From JBHEBG01 sp046557915 (GTDB lineage: Bacteria > Bacteroidota > Bacteroidia > Flavobacteriales > Flavobacteriaceae), in assembly GCF_046557915.1 (NCBI RefSeq), contig NZ_JBHEBG010000006.1, positions 1 through 64,000 of the forward strand: a stretch of 64,000 bases of DNA. Reading direction: 5' to 3'. The notes under the pieces were generated by a model, which was not told the DNA's origin, ran no database searches, and saw nothing but the letters and a program-made list of their open reading frames with translations. The translations under genes were made by a program, and so were the position numbers. Positions 1 to 9,019 of this stretch are shown piece by piece (position 1 is the first letter of the stretch; the number at the start of each line of letters is the position of its first letter).

Positions 1-425
1 TTCATCTCAGAAGCCACGCTCCATAGCCCCGTCGAAGGATCGTAGATGCTCGTCTTTTGGCTCGAGGTCCCTCCAGCCGAAAGTATCCTGCCGTCAGCAA
101 GGTTGTTGATCCCAGGACAGAACATATCGTGGTCCGTATTGCTGGTGAACTCCCCCAGCGCGGCACCGTCGCTGCCCTGAAAGGGATCGAATATCTCCGT
201 GAAAGTAGCGCCATCACCGCCACCAATCCAAGTGTCGCGAAACTGAGAGGACCACGTGATGAGCCGTCCGTCGGGAAGGTTCGCAACAGCGACAGGAACT
301 ATCCCGAATCCGATGGGATCGCTCCATTGACCGTCCTGGGAAGGGTCTTGGCAATATGCTCCGGAAACACCGGAAAAGAATATGATGATCAGTAAGAAAA
401 AACGCGTGAGGTAATTATTTTCCAT
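1..425 (-). CDS. Galactose-oxidase-like secreted protein, 5' part only
   Basis: This is a partial gene: its ATG is at 425-423 and the frame stays open for 141 codons until it leaves the window at base 1. Residues 1-24 form a signal peptide with a hydrophobic core rich in Leu, Ile and Phe. Residues 99-105 read HDMFCPG, followed by kelch-like text (LADGRILSAGG, then SIYDPSTGLWS). In fungal galactose oxidase the Cys of this motif (here Cys103) forms the Tyr-Cys thioether cofactor of the copper radical site, so a copper radical oxidase or its beta-propeller relative is likely. The cofactor Tyr and copper ligands lie outside the window. Base composition is unusual: two 60-base lines counted by hand (61-120 and 181-240) contain 35 and 32 G+C, above the neighbouring genes. 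This suggests transfer or a different codon regime. Confidence 0.72.
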   Translation of the reverse strand, partial: MENNYLTRFFLLIIIFFSGVSGAYCQDPSQDGQWSDPIGFGIVPVAVANLPDGRLITWSSQFRDTWIGGGDGATFTEIFDPFQGSDGAALGEFTSNTDHDMFCPGINNLADGRILSAGGTSSQKTSIYDPSTGLWSVASEM

Positions 426-770
426 AGCCTAGGGGTTATCCAAAAATTCAACAAAGTGTTCTCTAAATATTAAATCAAAAATATGATGAAACCAGCTCTT
501 TTAAATATCAAAACAGTTATAATCGATTAAGCTTTCAATTTACTCGATGAAGCGTAAAACATAATCCTTTGTACTGCAATAAACTAACCTTTTATCGACA
601 GGCAAATCTCCTTAAATTACGGGAGTTTCTAACAACACCTGACTACTAAGGACAACTAAAAAATTAGATTGAAATACGTTACTTACGAATGGCATAAAAG
701 TTTTAAATATCTAATACTATTTAACAAGAAAAAACCTTCGAAAATTAAGGGCATTACAACAATAATAATC
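426..770. other. Intergenic region upstream of galactose-oxidase-like gene
   Basis: This AT-rich spacer separates the start of the galactose-oxidase-like gene from the 3' end of the Wzc-like gene; both read on the minus strand. No convincing gene was seen. An open frame at 669-881 on the plus strand runs into the antisense of the kinase gene and has no family resemblance. The only structure recognised is a pair of 21-bp-spaced direct repeats at 523-553, listed separately. Confidence 0.6.
523..553 (-). promoter_or_regulatory. Paired 21-bp-spaced direct repeat (LytTR-like site)
   Basis: Read on the minus strand, GCTTCATCGA (553-544) is followed exactly 21 bp later by GCTTAATCGA (532-523). The pair ends about 97 bp before the start codon of the galactose-oxidase-like gene. 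The same core, TTTCATCGA, is repeated with 21-bp spacing upstream of the pectate lyase at 10047-10076. Nine-base direct repeats with about 12 bp between them are the known site architecture of LytTR-type regulators. The sequence itself does not match the published LytTR consensus, so the regulator type is inferred. Confidence 0.42.
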
Positions 771-3179
771 CTAAAATTTCCACCATTTTTTTATGGTTTT
801 CCCATATCCGTAACCGTATTTACCCCCGTAGCCCAAATCATATTCCTTAACATCGTTGACTACAAAGCAAAGTCCATTTAGTTTTCCCTCTTTTTTAAGT
901 TTGAGCGGGAACTCGATTACTTTGGTTTCGGTAACGCCCGCTCTGGTTACATAGATAATATGATCTGCATAGTTGCTTATTAGTAAGGTATCCGTAACCA
1001 CCATAAGTGGCGCTGTATCAACTATGACGTAGTCGTACTTCTCCGATACCTCATCCAACAATTCCTTAACCCTTCCTCCCATCAACAGTTCTGCAGGGTT
1101 AGGTGGTATCTTACCAGAGTAAATAACATCGATGGTACTATTGTGTACCAACATAGAATTGGTAATGTCTGCCGCAGAAATTGTATGATCATATAAGTAC
1201 TCGGTAAGTCCGGCATCCAAACTTCTTACCGCCGAGCTTTTTCTATCTTTCCCTGGGTAATTGGTTCCAAACTTATCTATGTTCTTGTTAGAGAAAAACG
1301 TATATAGTTTAGGGTTTCGGATATCTGCTCCAATCAACAATACTTTTTTGTTAGTGCTGGCCAAAACCATAGAGAGATTGGAAGATAAAAAAGTTTTACC
1401 TTCACCCGATACACTCGATGTTATAAAAATTAAATTGTTCTTTCCTTTAGAATTTTTGGATTTCATAAGATAATCCAAATTGGTTCTTAGTATGCGCAAG
1501 GACTCTGCCAAAACAGAACGATCGTCTTTTAAAATTAATTTACTTTCTTTCTTGGATAGTTTAGGAAGCTCTGCAAGTACAGGAATATTCTTAACAAGTT
1601 TTTCGAGACCCGTTTTATTGTGAATTTTATTATCAAGCAATTGTCCAACATAAATTACCGAAAAAGGTAGGGCCAATCCCAAAATTATGGAAGCTAAATA
1701 AATTATTGCTTTTTTAGGGGATACCGGCGTAGCTGATGCGTTGTAAGCACTATCGACTACCTTGGATTTTGGTGAGGCGGAAGCATAGGCTATTTGGGAT
1801 TCTTCGCGTTTTTGCAATAAATATAGATAAAGCGATTCCGTAGTTTGCTGCTGTCTGGTAATATCTCGTAACGCCCTTTGATTTTTTGGGGCCGAGTAAA
1901 TTCTTGAGTTTATCTGGGAAACCTGACTGCTAAGACTGTTTACCTGCAGGTTCAAATTATTGGTCATGCTGTTCAGACTAGATTGCATGCTCCTTTTTAA
2001 ACCTGAAAGTTGTTGATCCAAATTTACAATTATGGGGTTCTTCTCATTAGAGCTTTTGAGAAGACGTTTCCGCTCCAGCACCAACTGATTATATTTAGCC
2101 GTTGTGGTAGCTATAGAGGCGTCTGTTAATCCAATGTTGGATGGGAGAACATCATAGCCGTCTTGTGAATCCACTATATCTTTCATGGAAGACGCAATAT
2201 TTAATTGGGTAGTGGTATTCAAGAGCTCTTGCCTATTTGCTACACCCACATTGAGGTTAATATTAGCTTCCGATGCAATATCCGTTATACCTCTGCCGGT
2301 TTTAAAATCCTCCGCACTTTGATCTACGGTAGACAGGTTGGTATAAATATCGGCAATCCTATCATTTATAAAGTCCGAGGTTTTATCGGCTATAGCCTTC
2401 TTATCCTCAATGGCATTCCTGTTATAGATGGTAACTAAAGAGTTTAGGATATCCAATGCTTTTTGCTGAATTGGGTCGTTCAGTGTAATGTTTACGATAT
2501 TAGAAAATTCCGCGGCCGCTGTAACGATTGTCTTTTTCTGATAGTGCTGGGCAACAAGTTCAATGGGTTCTATTTTAACCATAAAGCGGCCACCATCATA
2601 ACTTTTAAGATGCTGTAAATTAGGGGTAATTACAATATCCCCTACCGGTGAAGGAATATTTTTACCGAAAGAAAACACCCTTACCGGCTTATCTTCTTTT
2701 TCGGTGTATCCAAAAGTTGTATTGGTAGACAGGTCTATGAAAAACTCAAATTTTGATCTATGAATAATTGAGTCGGGCACATTAAAAATAATATTAACAG
2801 GACTTCTATGATATACCTCGGAGTCCAATATATTTCCCAGGGCAATCACCTTAACGTTAATACCCAATGTCTTTACCACTTCTATGTGGTTTGATCTGGA
2901 GTTTATTATTTCAATTTCATCCTCTACCTTATTCTTTCCTCCAGAGAAAATTTTTAAATCTTGAAATACCCCAAGTTCCGGACTAGATCCTTTTTCTTCA
3001 ATAACCTGAATTTTGGCTTTCGCAGCATATTCCGGGGTGGAATACCTAATCTTTAAAAATGCTAAAACCAAAGCAATTAAAATGGATATTACAAACCACT
3101 TCCATTGTTTTGTATAGCTGGTTATCAATTCTTTTAAACTGATGTCACCTGTTAACGAACTACCGGAAATTTTGCTCAT
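771..3179 (-). CDS. wzc: Wzc-like polysaccharide co-polymerase / tyrosine autokinase
   Basis: This is an inner-membrane chain-length regulator and BY-kinase for exopolysaccharide export, 802 aa. A Wzz-type N-terminal half has a first membrane segment at about 27-44, a long periplasmic coiled-coil part (about 240-470), and a second membrane segment near 495-515. The cytoplasmic kinase domain carries Walker A (SGEGKT, 591-596), Walker A' (VLLIGADIR, about 613-621) and Walker B (YVIVDTAP, about 717-724). The C-terminus is a Tyr-rich tail with Tyr at about 780, 784, 788, 790 and 792, the usual autophosphorylation cluster. It lies 20 bp downstream of the Wza-like gene and last in a three-gene operon with the dehydratase. 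Family assignment is firm; kinase activity is inferred from motifs. Confidence 0.93.
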   Translation of the reverse strand: MSKISGSSLTGDISLKELITSYTKQWKWFVISILIALVLAFLKIRYSTPEYAAKAKIQVIEEKGSSPELGVFQDLKIFSGGKNKVEDEIEIINSRSNHIEVVKTLGINVKVIALGNILDSEVYHRSPVNIIFNVPDSIIHRSKFEFFIDLSTNTTFGYTEKEDKPVRVFSFGKNIPSPVGDIVITPNLQHLKSYDGGRFMVKIEPIELVAQHYQKKTIVTAAAEFSNIVNITLNDPIQQKALDILNSLVTIYNRNAIEDKKAIADKTSDFINDRIADIYTNLSTVDQSAEDFKTGRGITDIASEANINLNVGVANRQELLNTTTQLNIASSMKDIVDSQDGYDVLPSNIGLTDASIATTTAKYNQLVLERKRLLKSSNEKNPIIVNLDQQLSGLKRSMQSSLNSMTNNLNLQVNSLSSQVSQINSRIYSAPKNQRALRDITRQQQTTESLYLYLLQKREESQIAYASASPKSKVVDSAYNASATPVSPKKAIIYLASIILGLALPFSVIYVGQLLDNKIHNKTGLEKLVKNIPVLAELPKLSKKESKLILKDDRSVLAESLRILRTNLDYLMKSKNSKGKNNLIFITSSVSGEGKTFLSSNLSMVLASTNKKVLLIGADIRNPKLYTFFSNKNIDKFGTNYPGKDRKSSAVRSLDAGLTEYLYDHTISAADITNSMLVHNSTIDVIYSGKIPPNPAELLMGGRVKELLDEVSEKYDYVIVDTAPLMVVTDTLLISNYADHIIYVTRAGVTETKVIEFPLKLKKEGKLNGLCFVVNDVKEYDLGYGGKYGYGYGKTIKKWWKF

Positions 3180-3199
3180 TTCAAATGTTGGGGTTTTTA

Positions 3200-3982
3200 C
3201 TAATTCCTTGTAAGTACAATTACTGTAGAGGTAATTATTATCGATGCTATGGAAAGGGCTATTGTTGCCCTATTATCTAGGCTTGATGCTGTAATTGCCG
3301 ATTGGTTGGGTTCAACATATACCACATCGTTTTGGGTAAGGTAATAAACCGGAGACTTCATGGCACGCTTACTAGTGAGATCTATTCGGTTATACACCTT
3401 GGTTCCATCAAAATCTCGGATAACGAGTACATTTTCTCGCATTCCTTTTATACTCATATCACCTGCAAGTCCCAAGGCCTCCAATACGGTAATTTGCTCA
3501 CCGTTTACCTGATAGGTTCCAGGTCTATTAACTTCACCTAAAACAGTGACTGTAAAATTCCGTAGTCGTATATTTATAATAGGTTCCTTTAAATAGTCTG
3601 TCAGTTTTTCCCTTAGCAATACACGTACTTCTTCGGGAGATAATCCTGCAATTTTCACTTTTCCGATTACCGGAAAATCTATTTCTCCATCCTTGTCAAT
3701 TAAATAGTCCACTTGTTCGGGAAGAAGACCATTTTGTCCATTTCCCCTAAAAAGATTGAAGGGAGCACTTGCCTCTGCATCCAAAGTAGACACATAAATA
3801 CTTAGCACATCATCTACCTTAAATTTTGGGACGAATGCATTATCATTCACTAAAGTTTCAAAGTTACCGGCATCTTGAAAATAAACGACTTCCTTTTTGC
3901 TTGCGCAAGAAGAAATTAAAACGAAAACAAGCACAATCATCGATATTGGAAATAAACCAATAGTATTGCTTTTATTGAACAT
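3200..3982 (-). CDS. wza: Wza-like polysaccharide export outer-membrane lipoprotein
   Basis: This 260-aa lipoprotein has the lipobox ISSC with the lipid Cys at 26. A Poly_export domain follows (FKVDDVLSIYVSTLD onward, about 55-145), then an SLBB domain (about 148-200, VTVLGEVNRPGTYQVNG). A C-terminal hydrophobic helix (about 238-258) probably spans the outer membrane, as in Wza. It forms the export channel that works with the Wzc-like kinase encoded 20 bp downstream. It follows the dehydratase gene after 31 bp, so the three are probably co-transcribed. The length is typical of Bacteroidetes members, which are shorter than E. coli Wza. Confidence 0.93.
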   Translation of the reverse strand: MFNKSNTIGLFPISMIVLVFVLISSCASKKEVVYFQDAGNFETLVNDNAFVPKFKVDDVLSIYVSTLDAEASAPFNLFRGNGQNGLLPEQVDYLIDKDGEIDFPVIGKVKIAGLSPEEVRVLLREKLTDYLKEPIINIRLRNFTVTVLGEVNRPGTYQVNGEQITVLEALGLAGDMSIKGMRENVLVIRDFDGTKVYNRIDLTSKRAMKSPVYYLTQNDVVYVEPNQSAITASSLDNRATIALSIASIIITSTVIVLTRN

Positions 3983-4013
3983 AATTAAGGTGGGTTTTTT
4001 AATTAGAATAAAT

Positions 4014-5978
4014 TTATGTTTGGAGAACTTTAGTTTCAGTTTTATCGTTGTCTTGGGAATCGTTGTTCTTACCCTTTGAAGACTTTTGTTCAGCTGCCTC
4101 GTCTAACTTACATAATTCCGAATTCTTGGAAACATATTCGGGTACAATTTTCTTCATAAGTTTAATGATATTACCATCAAAAAACATATTGGTGACGCAA
4201 AGTTCGTCAATTTTTCTATGCACCTCCTGATAATCCAATTCCCTTACCTTACTAATCATAATTTTTTTATGATACGTGGGCATCGTATTCTCTCCGTTGG
4301 CCAGTAATTCTTCGTATAACTTTTCACCAGGCCGTAACCCTGTAATTTTAATATCGATATCTTCGGGATATTTAAGTCCCGAAAGCTTGATCATGTTCTT
4401 GGCGAGGTCGAATATTCTAACGGACAGTCCCATATCGAATATAAAAATCTCACCACCTTCTCCCATTGCACCAGCTTCCAATACCAGTTGAGATGCCTCG
4501 GGAATGGTCATAAAATATCTAGTTACCTCTTTATGCGTTACCGTTAATGGGCCCCCTTTATCTATTTGCTTCTTAAACAAAGGAATTACGGATCCATTAG
4601 ATCCTAGAACGTTACCAAATCTGGTTGTTATAAACTTGGTTTTGCGTTGCTGTTGCACACAGCTAACATACATTTCTGCTATTCTTTTGGAGGCACCCAT
4701 TACATTGGTAGGGTTAACCGCTTTATCTGTAGAAACGAAGATAAATTTGTCCACATTGTGCTGAATGGAAAGATCTGCTATGGCCTTGGTCCCGGCAATA
4801 TTAATTTTTATGGCTTCATATGCATTGTATTCCATAAGGGGTACATGCTTATAGGCTGCAGCATGAAATACAATATCGGGTTTATGTTCCGAAAAAATAT
4901 TGTTCATCCTATTCTTATCCCTAATATCTCCTACAATGGGAACAAAATTATGATGTCCAATCTGCTTTAACTCTTGTTGAAGATCGTAAAGGGCAGATTC
5001 TGCCTGATCTATAATAATAAGGGCATCATAATCGTAGTTGGCTATTTGCCTAGACAACTCGCTTCCTATAGATCCGGCTCCTCCTGTAACCAAAACCTTT
5101 TTGCCCTTAAGTTCTGACGAAATTTTCGATTTTTTAATAGTGATAGGTTCCCTATTGAGCAAATCTTCAATTTGGACTTGTTTTATCTGGGATAGTTTTA
5201 ATTCCCCATTGATCCACTTTTCAACTGGTGGTACAATCTTAACCTGCACAGGGTAATCAACCAAACTTCCGACGAGTTCCCTTAATTTGACAGAGTCAAT
5301 ATCCTGAATGGAAAAAATTACTTCTGAAATGTCTTTTTGAAGTATAAACTGCTCGGTTAAAACCTTATTGCTGAAAACCATTACGCCATTGATACTCTTC
5401 CCAACCTTAAGATTGTTGTTATCTATGTAGCCAACGACCCGGGCGTTACTCTTGGAATGATTGGTAAGCGCATTGTGGGTAAGAATACCAGATTCACCTG
5501 CACCATAAATCAACACGTTCTTAGTAGCCGTGTACTTTTTGGCAAAGTTGGCATAAACTGTCTTAAAAACATACCTAGATGCGGTTAAGGCCATAAAACT
5601 TAGCATGCTATGTATGACTATAATGGAGAGAGGAATGGTAAATTGGTCTATAAAATACTGCTGTTTGTTAACCAATACTACTAAAATGGTCACTACACTG
5701 GAAAGACATATGGCATTAAAAATATTATACACATCACGTAACCCCGTATGCCTTACCACCCCTTTATAAGATCCCAATACCAGGAATGCCATAAGACTGA
5801 TAAAAACCACTACGGGTAATTGCAGAAATAATTTGTCTATCTCAAAATCGAAAGTCAAATTGAACCTCACAAAATAGGAAAATATGAAGCTGAAAGCTAC
5901 CAGAACAAGGTCAATTCCTAAGACAAGCCACTTGGACGCATACCTATGAAGATTGTTGGTCAAGTAATTTTGTATCAT
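4014..5978 (-). CDS. CapD/PglF-type UDP-GlcNAc 4,6-dehydratase
   Basis: This is a 654-aa membrane-bound long-form dehydratase. Four membrane helices occupy about 15-140. A CoA-binding-like domain follows (NVLIYGAGESG, about 154-164), then the catalytic SDR domain with GGAGSIG at 299-305. The active site reads STDKAVNPTNVMGASKR. Met427 sits where classical SDRs have Tyr, followed by Lys431, with Asp418 and Lys419 before it; this Met-type site is characteristic of WbpM/PglF enzymes that make UDP-4-keto-6-deoxy sugars. The partner aminotransferase (7811) and the PglC-like transferase (9016) are on the opposite strand, so this enzyme probably starts the first sugar of the repeat unit. The C-terminal tail is charged and low-complexity. 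Confidence 0.92.
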   Translation of the reverse strand: MIQNYLTNNLHRYASKWLVLGIDLVLVAFSFIFSYFVRFNLTFDFEIDKLFLQLPVVVFISLMAFLVLGSYKGVVRHTGLRDVYNIFNAICLSSVVTILVVLVNKQQYFIDQFTIPLSIIVIHSMLSFMALTASRYVFKTVYANFAKKYTATKNVLIYGAGESGILTHNALTNHSKSNARVVGYIDNNNLKVGKSINGVMVFSNKVLTEQFILQKDISEVIFSIQDIDSVKLRELVGSLVDYPVQVKIVPPVEKWINGELKLSQIKQVQIEDLLNREPITIKKSKISSELKGKKVLVTGGAGSIGSELSRQIANYDYDALIIIDQAESALYDLQQELKQIGHHNFVPIVGDIRDKNRMNNIFSEHKPDIVFHAAAYKHVPLMEYNAYEAIKINIAGTKAIADLSIQHNVDKFIFVSTDKAVNPTNVMGASKRIAEMYVSCVQQQRKTKFITTRFGNVLGSNGSVIPLFKKQIDKGGPLTVTHKEVTRYFMTIPEASQLVLEAGAMGEGGEIFIFDMGLSVRIFDLAKNMIKLSGLKYPEDIDIKITGLRPGEKLYEELLANGENTMPTYHKKIMISKVRELDYQEVHRKIDELCVTNMFFDGNIIKLMKKIVPEYVSKNSELCKLDEAAEQKSSKGKNNDSQDNDKTETKVLQT

Positions 5979-5981
5979 CTA

Positions 5982-6170
5982 TTAGTAGTTTAATTCTGCC
6001 TTAATGTACATCGAGTAAGCTAAGGGAAAGCTAATATACCCAATACGCAACCCGTTGTTATTATAAAGCGACCAGATTTCGTTTAAGGAATTAAAATAAT
6101 CGGCGAACGAAGGATTTCCCCTATTTGGCCAAAACAAATCATATTTATAATTATCAGACAAACTTCGTTT
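5982..6170 (-). pseudogene. Protein-like fragment, probable remnant of an upstream gene
   Basis: Reading toward the dehydratase, an open frame of about 62 codons runs from just after an in-frame TAA (6173-6171) to a TAA at 5984-5982, three bases before the dehydratase ATG. It has no ATG near its beginning; the only early start is TTG at 6161. Its translation looks protein-like (for example NRGNPSFADYFNSLNEIW, then RIGYISFPLAYS) rather than random, with balanced aromatic and Asn content. A second short minus-strand frame upstream (6182-6298, 38 codons with ATG, containing TEKCYRLGVSYFSNLI) ends in a different frame. The simplest reading is the decayed 3' end of a gene that once preceded the dehydratase. 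I do not recognise the family; a genuine small TTG-start gene is possible. Confidence 0.35.
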
Positions 6171-6173
6171 TTA

Positions 6174-6722
6174 GGTTACCTTTAATCGATGAGATTACTG
6201 AAATACGAAACTCCCAACCGGTAGCATTTTTCCGTATTCCTGTTAATAATTACATATTTAGCACACACACCGGCAAATAACTTGCAGTTAAAGTGCATTC
6301 TTAATTGTTGGTTAGACAGGCCTCAGGAGACCATGCTCCAAAAGACGTTTAACCATGCCCTGTAAATAAAACTCTGATTTAAATTATTGCTATAATACCT
6401 AAAATGGACCTTTCCATTTCCAAAGGTAAAAGTATACTACGATTTGGCTGCTTTATGGTTTTTGATATCTAAGTTTTCAACATATTAATGCACATTTTAA
6501 ATTTGTACAAAGTCTAACTGATACTTTACGCAACAAACTAGTTCCTAGTAATCAGCAAATAAAGTGATATAGAATATTCAACTGCCAACAGCCGATCAAA
6601 ATTACGTGCGGAAATGTCTTTTATCCGATAATCCAACGCATTCGCCTAAAACCACATATTTTTTTATCCATCATGATATTTTAGTACGATCTTTGCCGTG
6701 CAAAAAAACTTCTTTATATAGA
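6174..6722. other. Divergent intergenic region between export operon and PglA-like module
   Basis: This holds the divergent control region of the minus-strand export operon and the plus-strand glycosyltransferase module. A full Bacteroidetes -7 box reads on the minus strand at 6428-6421 (TACCTTTG), but no matching TTTG was found at the usual distance, so it is only a candidate. A weak plus-strand candidate is TTTG at 6502-6505 with TACTTTAC at 6522-6529. A half-site resembling the TTAATCGA repeat occurs at 6183-6189 without a 21-bp partner. No complete gene was recognised. Confidence 0.4.
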
Positions 6723-7814
6723 ATGGGAGAATCGATTAGTATTTGCCTTGTTGGTGGGGAAGATGCCCATAAGAGAATAGAATTATCAAAATATCTTATA
6801 AACAACAATTTCAAAGTTACCATTCTTGGTACAAAAGACTACGATTATCCAGAAGGAATTACATTTATAAAGTATAAATTGAACAGAGGCTTAAACCCGG
6901 TATCGGATTTCAAGACTGTTTTAGAGTATAGAAAAATTGTAAGGGAGAACGGCTTCGATATAGTACAAACCTTTGATACCAAGCCTGCCTTCTTATTTCC
7001 GTTCGCCATGTTCGGAATAAAGGTGAACATTGTTAGGACCATAACAGGTCTGGGCAAAGTATTTGTCTCCAAGGATTTAAAGAGTAAACCTCTTCGCTGG
7101 CTCTATTTATTTCTTCACTTTATTGTTAGAAATAAGGTGTCGCATACCACATTTCAAAACAAAGATGACAGGGATCTGTTTATGAGGAACAAACTCATTA
7201 AACCAACCACATATTCCATGATTTATGGTAGTGGTATCGATTTAAATAAAATTACAACCATAGCCCCAAGAAAGGCAGATCCGTTTTCCGTAATTTGCGT
7301 ATCGAGATTGATTTATGAGAAAGGAATAACCTATTATATGGAAGCGGCTAAAATATGCGCAGAACGAGGACATGCGTTTAAGTTTTTATTGGTAGGTCCT
7401 CTCGAAGAAAATTCGGAGAAATTAAACGAGGGTATAATTGGCCAATATGAAAAGTACGTATCTTGGTTGGGCACTAGAAACGATGTAGATGCTTTGCTTT
7501 TGGCATCCGATATTTTTGTTTTGCCCACTTTTTACAGAGAAGGTTTCGCCAGGGTACTTTTAGAAGCTTCGGCAGTGGGCCTTCCCCTGGTTACCACCAA
7601 TGTTCCGGGTGTTACGGATATTGCAAGGCATCAGAAGGAAGCATTAATAGTACCTCCGAAAAATGCATCCGATTTGGCGCAGGCAATCATTGATCTGGCT
7701 GAAGACCAAGATCTGGCGGACAGATTGTCCAAAAATGCCTTACTCAATGTAAAGCAGTATAGTATGGAAGTAATTAGCAAAAATTATGTAACCTTATATA
7801 AAGCAATACTATGA
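6723..7814 (+). CDS. Family 4 glycosyltransferase, PglA-like
   Basis: This is a cytoplasmic GT-B transferase, 363 aa from the ATG chosen here. A GTG at 6606 would add 39 residues (rich in His, Ser and Lys) ahead of the Rossmann start ISICLVGG, so the ATG at 6723 is preferred. Diagnostic features are the acceptor loop YGSGIDLNK (about 168-176), the donor-domain start SVICVSRLIYEKG (about 189-201) and the E-x7-E motif with Glu273 and Glu281 (EGFARVLLE). It overlaps the aminotransferase gene by 4 bp (ATGA), and with the PglC-like gene forms a three-gene module. By analogy with PglA it may add the second sugar to the undecaprenyl-PP-linked 4-amino sugar; the substrate is inferred. Confidence 0.85.
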   Translation: MGESISICLVGGEDAHKRIELSKYLINNNFKVTILGTKDYDYPEGITFIKYKLNRGLNPVSDFKTVLEYRKIVRENGFDIVQTFDTKPAFLFPFAMFGIKVNIVRTITGLGKVFVSKDLKSKPLRWLYLFLHFIVRNKVSHTTFQNKDDRDLFMRNKLIKPTTYSMIYGSGIDLNKITTIAPRKADPFSVICVSRLIYEKGITYYMEAAKICAERGHAFKFLLVGPLEENSEKLNEGIIGQYEKYVSWLGTRNDVDALLLASDIFVLPTFYREGFARVLLEASAVGLPLVTTNVPGVTDIARHQKEALIVPPKNASDLAQAIIDLAEDQDLADRLSKNALLNVKQYSMEVISKNYVTLYKAIL

Positions 7815-9019
7815 AGATAGCATTCTCCCCTCCGTATATTAACGACAACGTAAAAGAAGAAGTTTTAAGTTCGTTAGACTCTGGTTGGATAACTACAGGA
7901 CCCAAGGTGAAATTACTGGAGGAGCAAATTGCGGAATTCACCGATACACCTAATGTACTATGCGTTAATTCGTGGACTTCTGGTGCTATTCTAATGTTAA
8001 AGTGGCTTGGGGTTCAACCTAATGACGAAGTAATAATACCTGCCTATACGTATTCGGCAACAGCTTTGGCCGTTATGCATGCGGGCGCTACACCGGTTAT
8101 TGTAGATGTCTCGAAAGATTTTAACATTTCGGTAAACGCTATCGAAAAAGCAATAACAAAAAACACCAAGGCCATTATGCCCGTAGACATTGCCGGATGG
8201 CCCTGTGATTACGATGAAATCAACAGACTGGTTGCAGACAAAAAACATTTGTATTCAGCAGATACGGATGTGCAAAAGGCTTTAGGGCGTATTTTGGTTA
8301 TTTCCGATGCAGCCCATTCGCTTGGTGCTACATATAAAGGTAAACAAACGGGAACCTTGACAGATGTTACTATATTTTCGTTACATGCCGTTAAAAACGT
8401 TACCACCGCAGAAGGTGGGGCCATTTGTTTAAACCTTCCACATCCCTTTAACAATGCCGACTTGTACAATATGTTAAGGTGCTATTCATTAAACGGCCAA
8501 ACCAAAGATGCCTTTTCTAAAAACAAGCCAGGTGCCTGGCGGTATGATATCGTCTACCCTGGACTTAAAATTAATATGCCCGATGTTTTAGCTGCCATAG
8601 GTGTGGGGCAAATGGAGGTCTATGCTTCCAAGGTGCTTCCTAAAAGGGTATCCATTTTTGAAACATACCACAAGTTCTTTTCTAATTATGAATGGGCACT
8701 AATGCCATCGTATAAAAGTGGCGAGACGGCATCTTCATGTCATTTATATCCGCTTCGAATTAAAGGGGCCACCGAAGCGCAAAGAGACCGAATAATTGAA
8801 TTGATCTCTGAGGAGGAGGTAGCCGTAAATGTGCATTTTCAACCGCTACCCTTGCTAAGTCTTTTTAAAGGGATGGGGTATAAAATATCGGACTACCCAA
8901 TGGCGTATGACCAATATAAGAATGAGATCTCCTTACCGATATACCCTCAATTGGGTACTGATGAAATTAATTTTATAACCGCAACCGTTGCCAAGTCCGT
9001 TGAAAAAGTAATCTCATGA
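7811..9019 (+). CDS. DegT/DnrJ/EryC1 family PLP-dependent sugar aminotransferase
   Basis: This 402-aa PLP enzyme is expected to convert a UDP-4-keto-6-deoxy-GlcNAc to the 4-amino sugar (PglE-like role). Visible residues are the cofactor Asp166 (VISDAAHS) and the Schiff-base Lys195 in FSLHAVKNVTTAEGG. The N-terminus begins IAFSPPYINDNVKEEV and is followed by SGWITTGPKV, typical of this fold type. It overlaps the genes on both sides by 4 bp, implying tight translational coupling. No PglD-type acetyltransferase was found in the module or elsewhere in the window, so the amino group may be modified by something else or left free. Substrate assignment is inferred from context. Confidence 0.9.
   Translation: MKIAFSPPYINDNVKEEVLSSLDSGWITTGPKVKLLEEQIAEFTDTPNVLCVNSWTSGAILMLKWLGVQPNDEVIIPAYTYSATALAVMHAGATPVIVDVSKDFNISVNAIEKAITKNTKAIMPVDIAGWPCDYDEINRLVADKKHLYSADTDVQKALGRILVISDAAHSLGATYKGKQTGTLTDVTIFSLHAVKNVTTAEGGAICLNLPHPFNNADLYNMLRCYSLNGQTKDAFSKNKPGAWRYDIVYPGLKINMPDVLAAIGVGQMEVYASKVLPKRVSIFETYHKFFSNYEWALMPSYKSGETASSCHLYPLRIKGATEAQRDRIIELISEEEVAVNVHFQPLPLLSLFKGMGYKISDYPMAYDQYKNEISLPIYPQLGTDEINFITATVAKSVEKVIS

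Noticed and set aside
57..395. Plus-strand open frame of 112 codons
   Set aside because: It is antisense to the galactose-oxidase-like gene, whose translation has clear family motifs and a signal peptide; the plus-strand translation resembles nothing.
669..881. Plus-strand frame of 70 codons
   Set aside because: It overlaps the Tyr-rich end of the kinase gene in antisense and is hydrophobic, AT-driven text without family features.
6606..6722. GTG-initiated extension of the PglA-like gene
   Set aside because: The 39 extra residues are not conserved-looking and precede the natural Rossmann start; ATG at 6723 is a better start.
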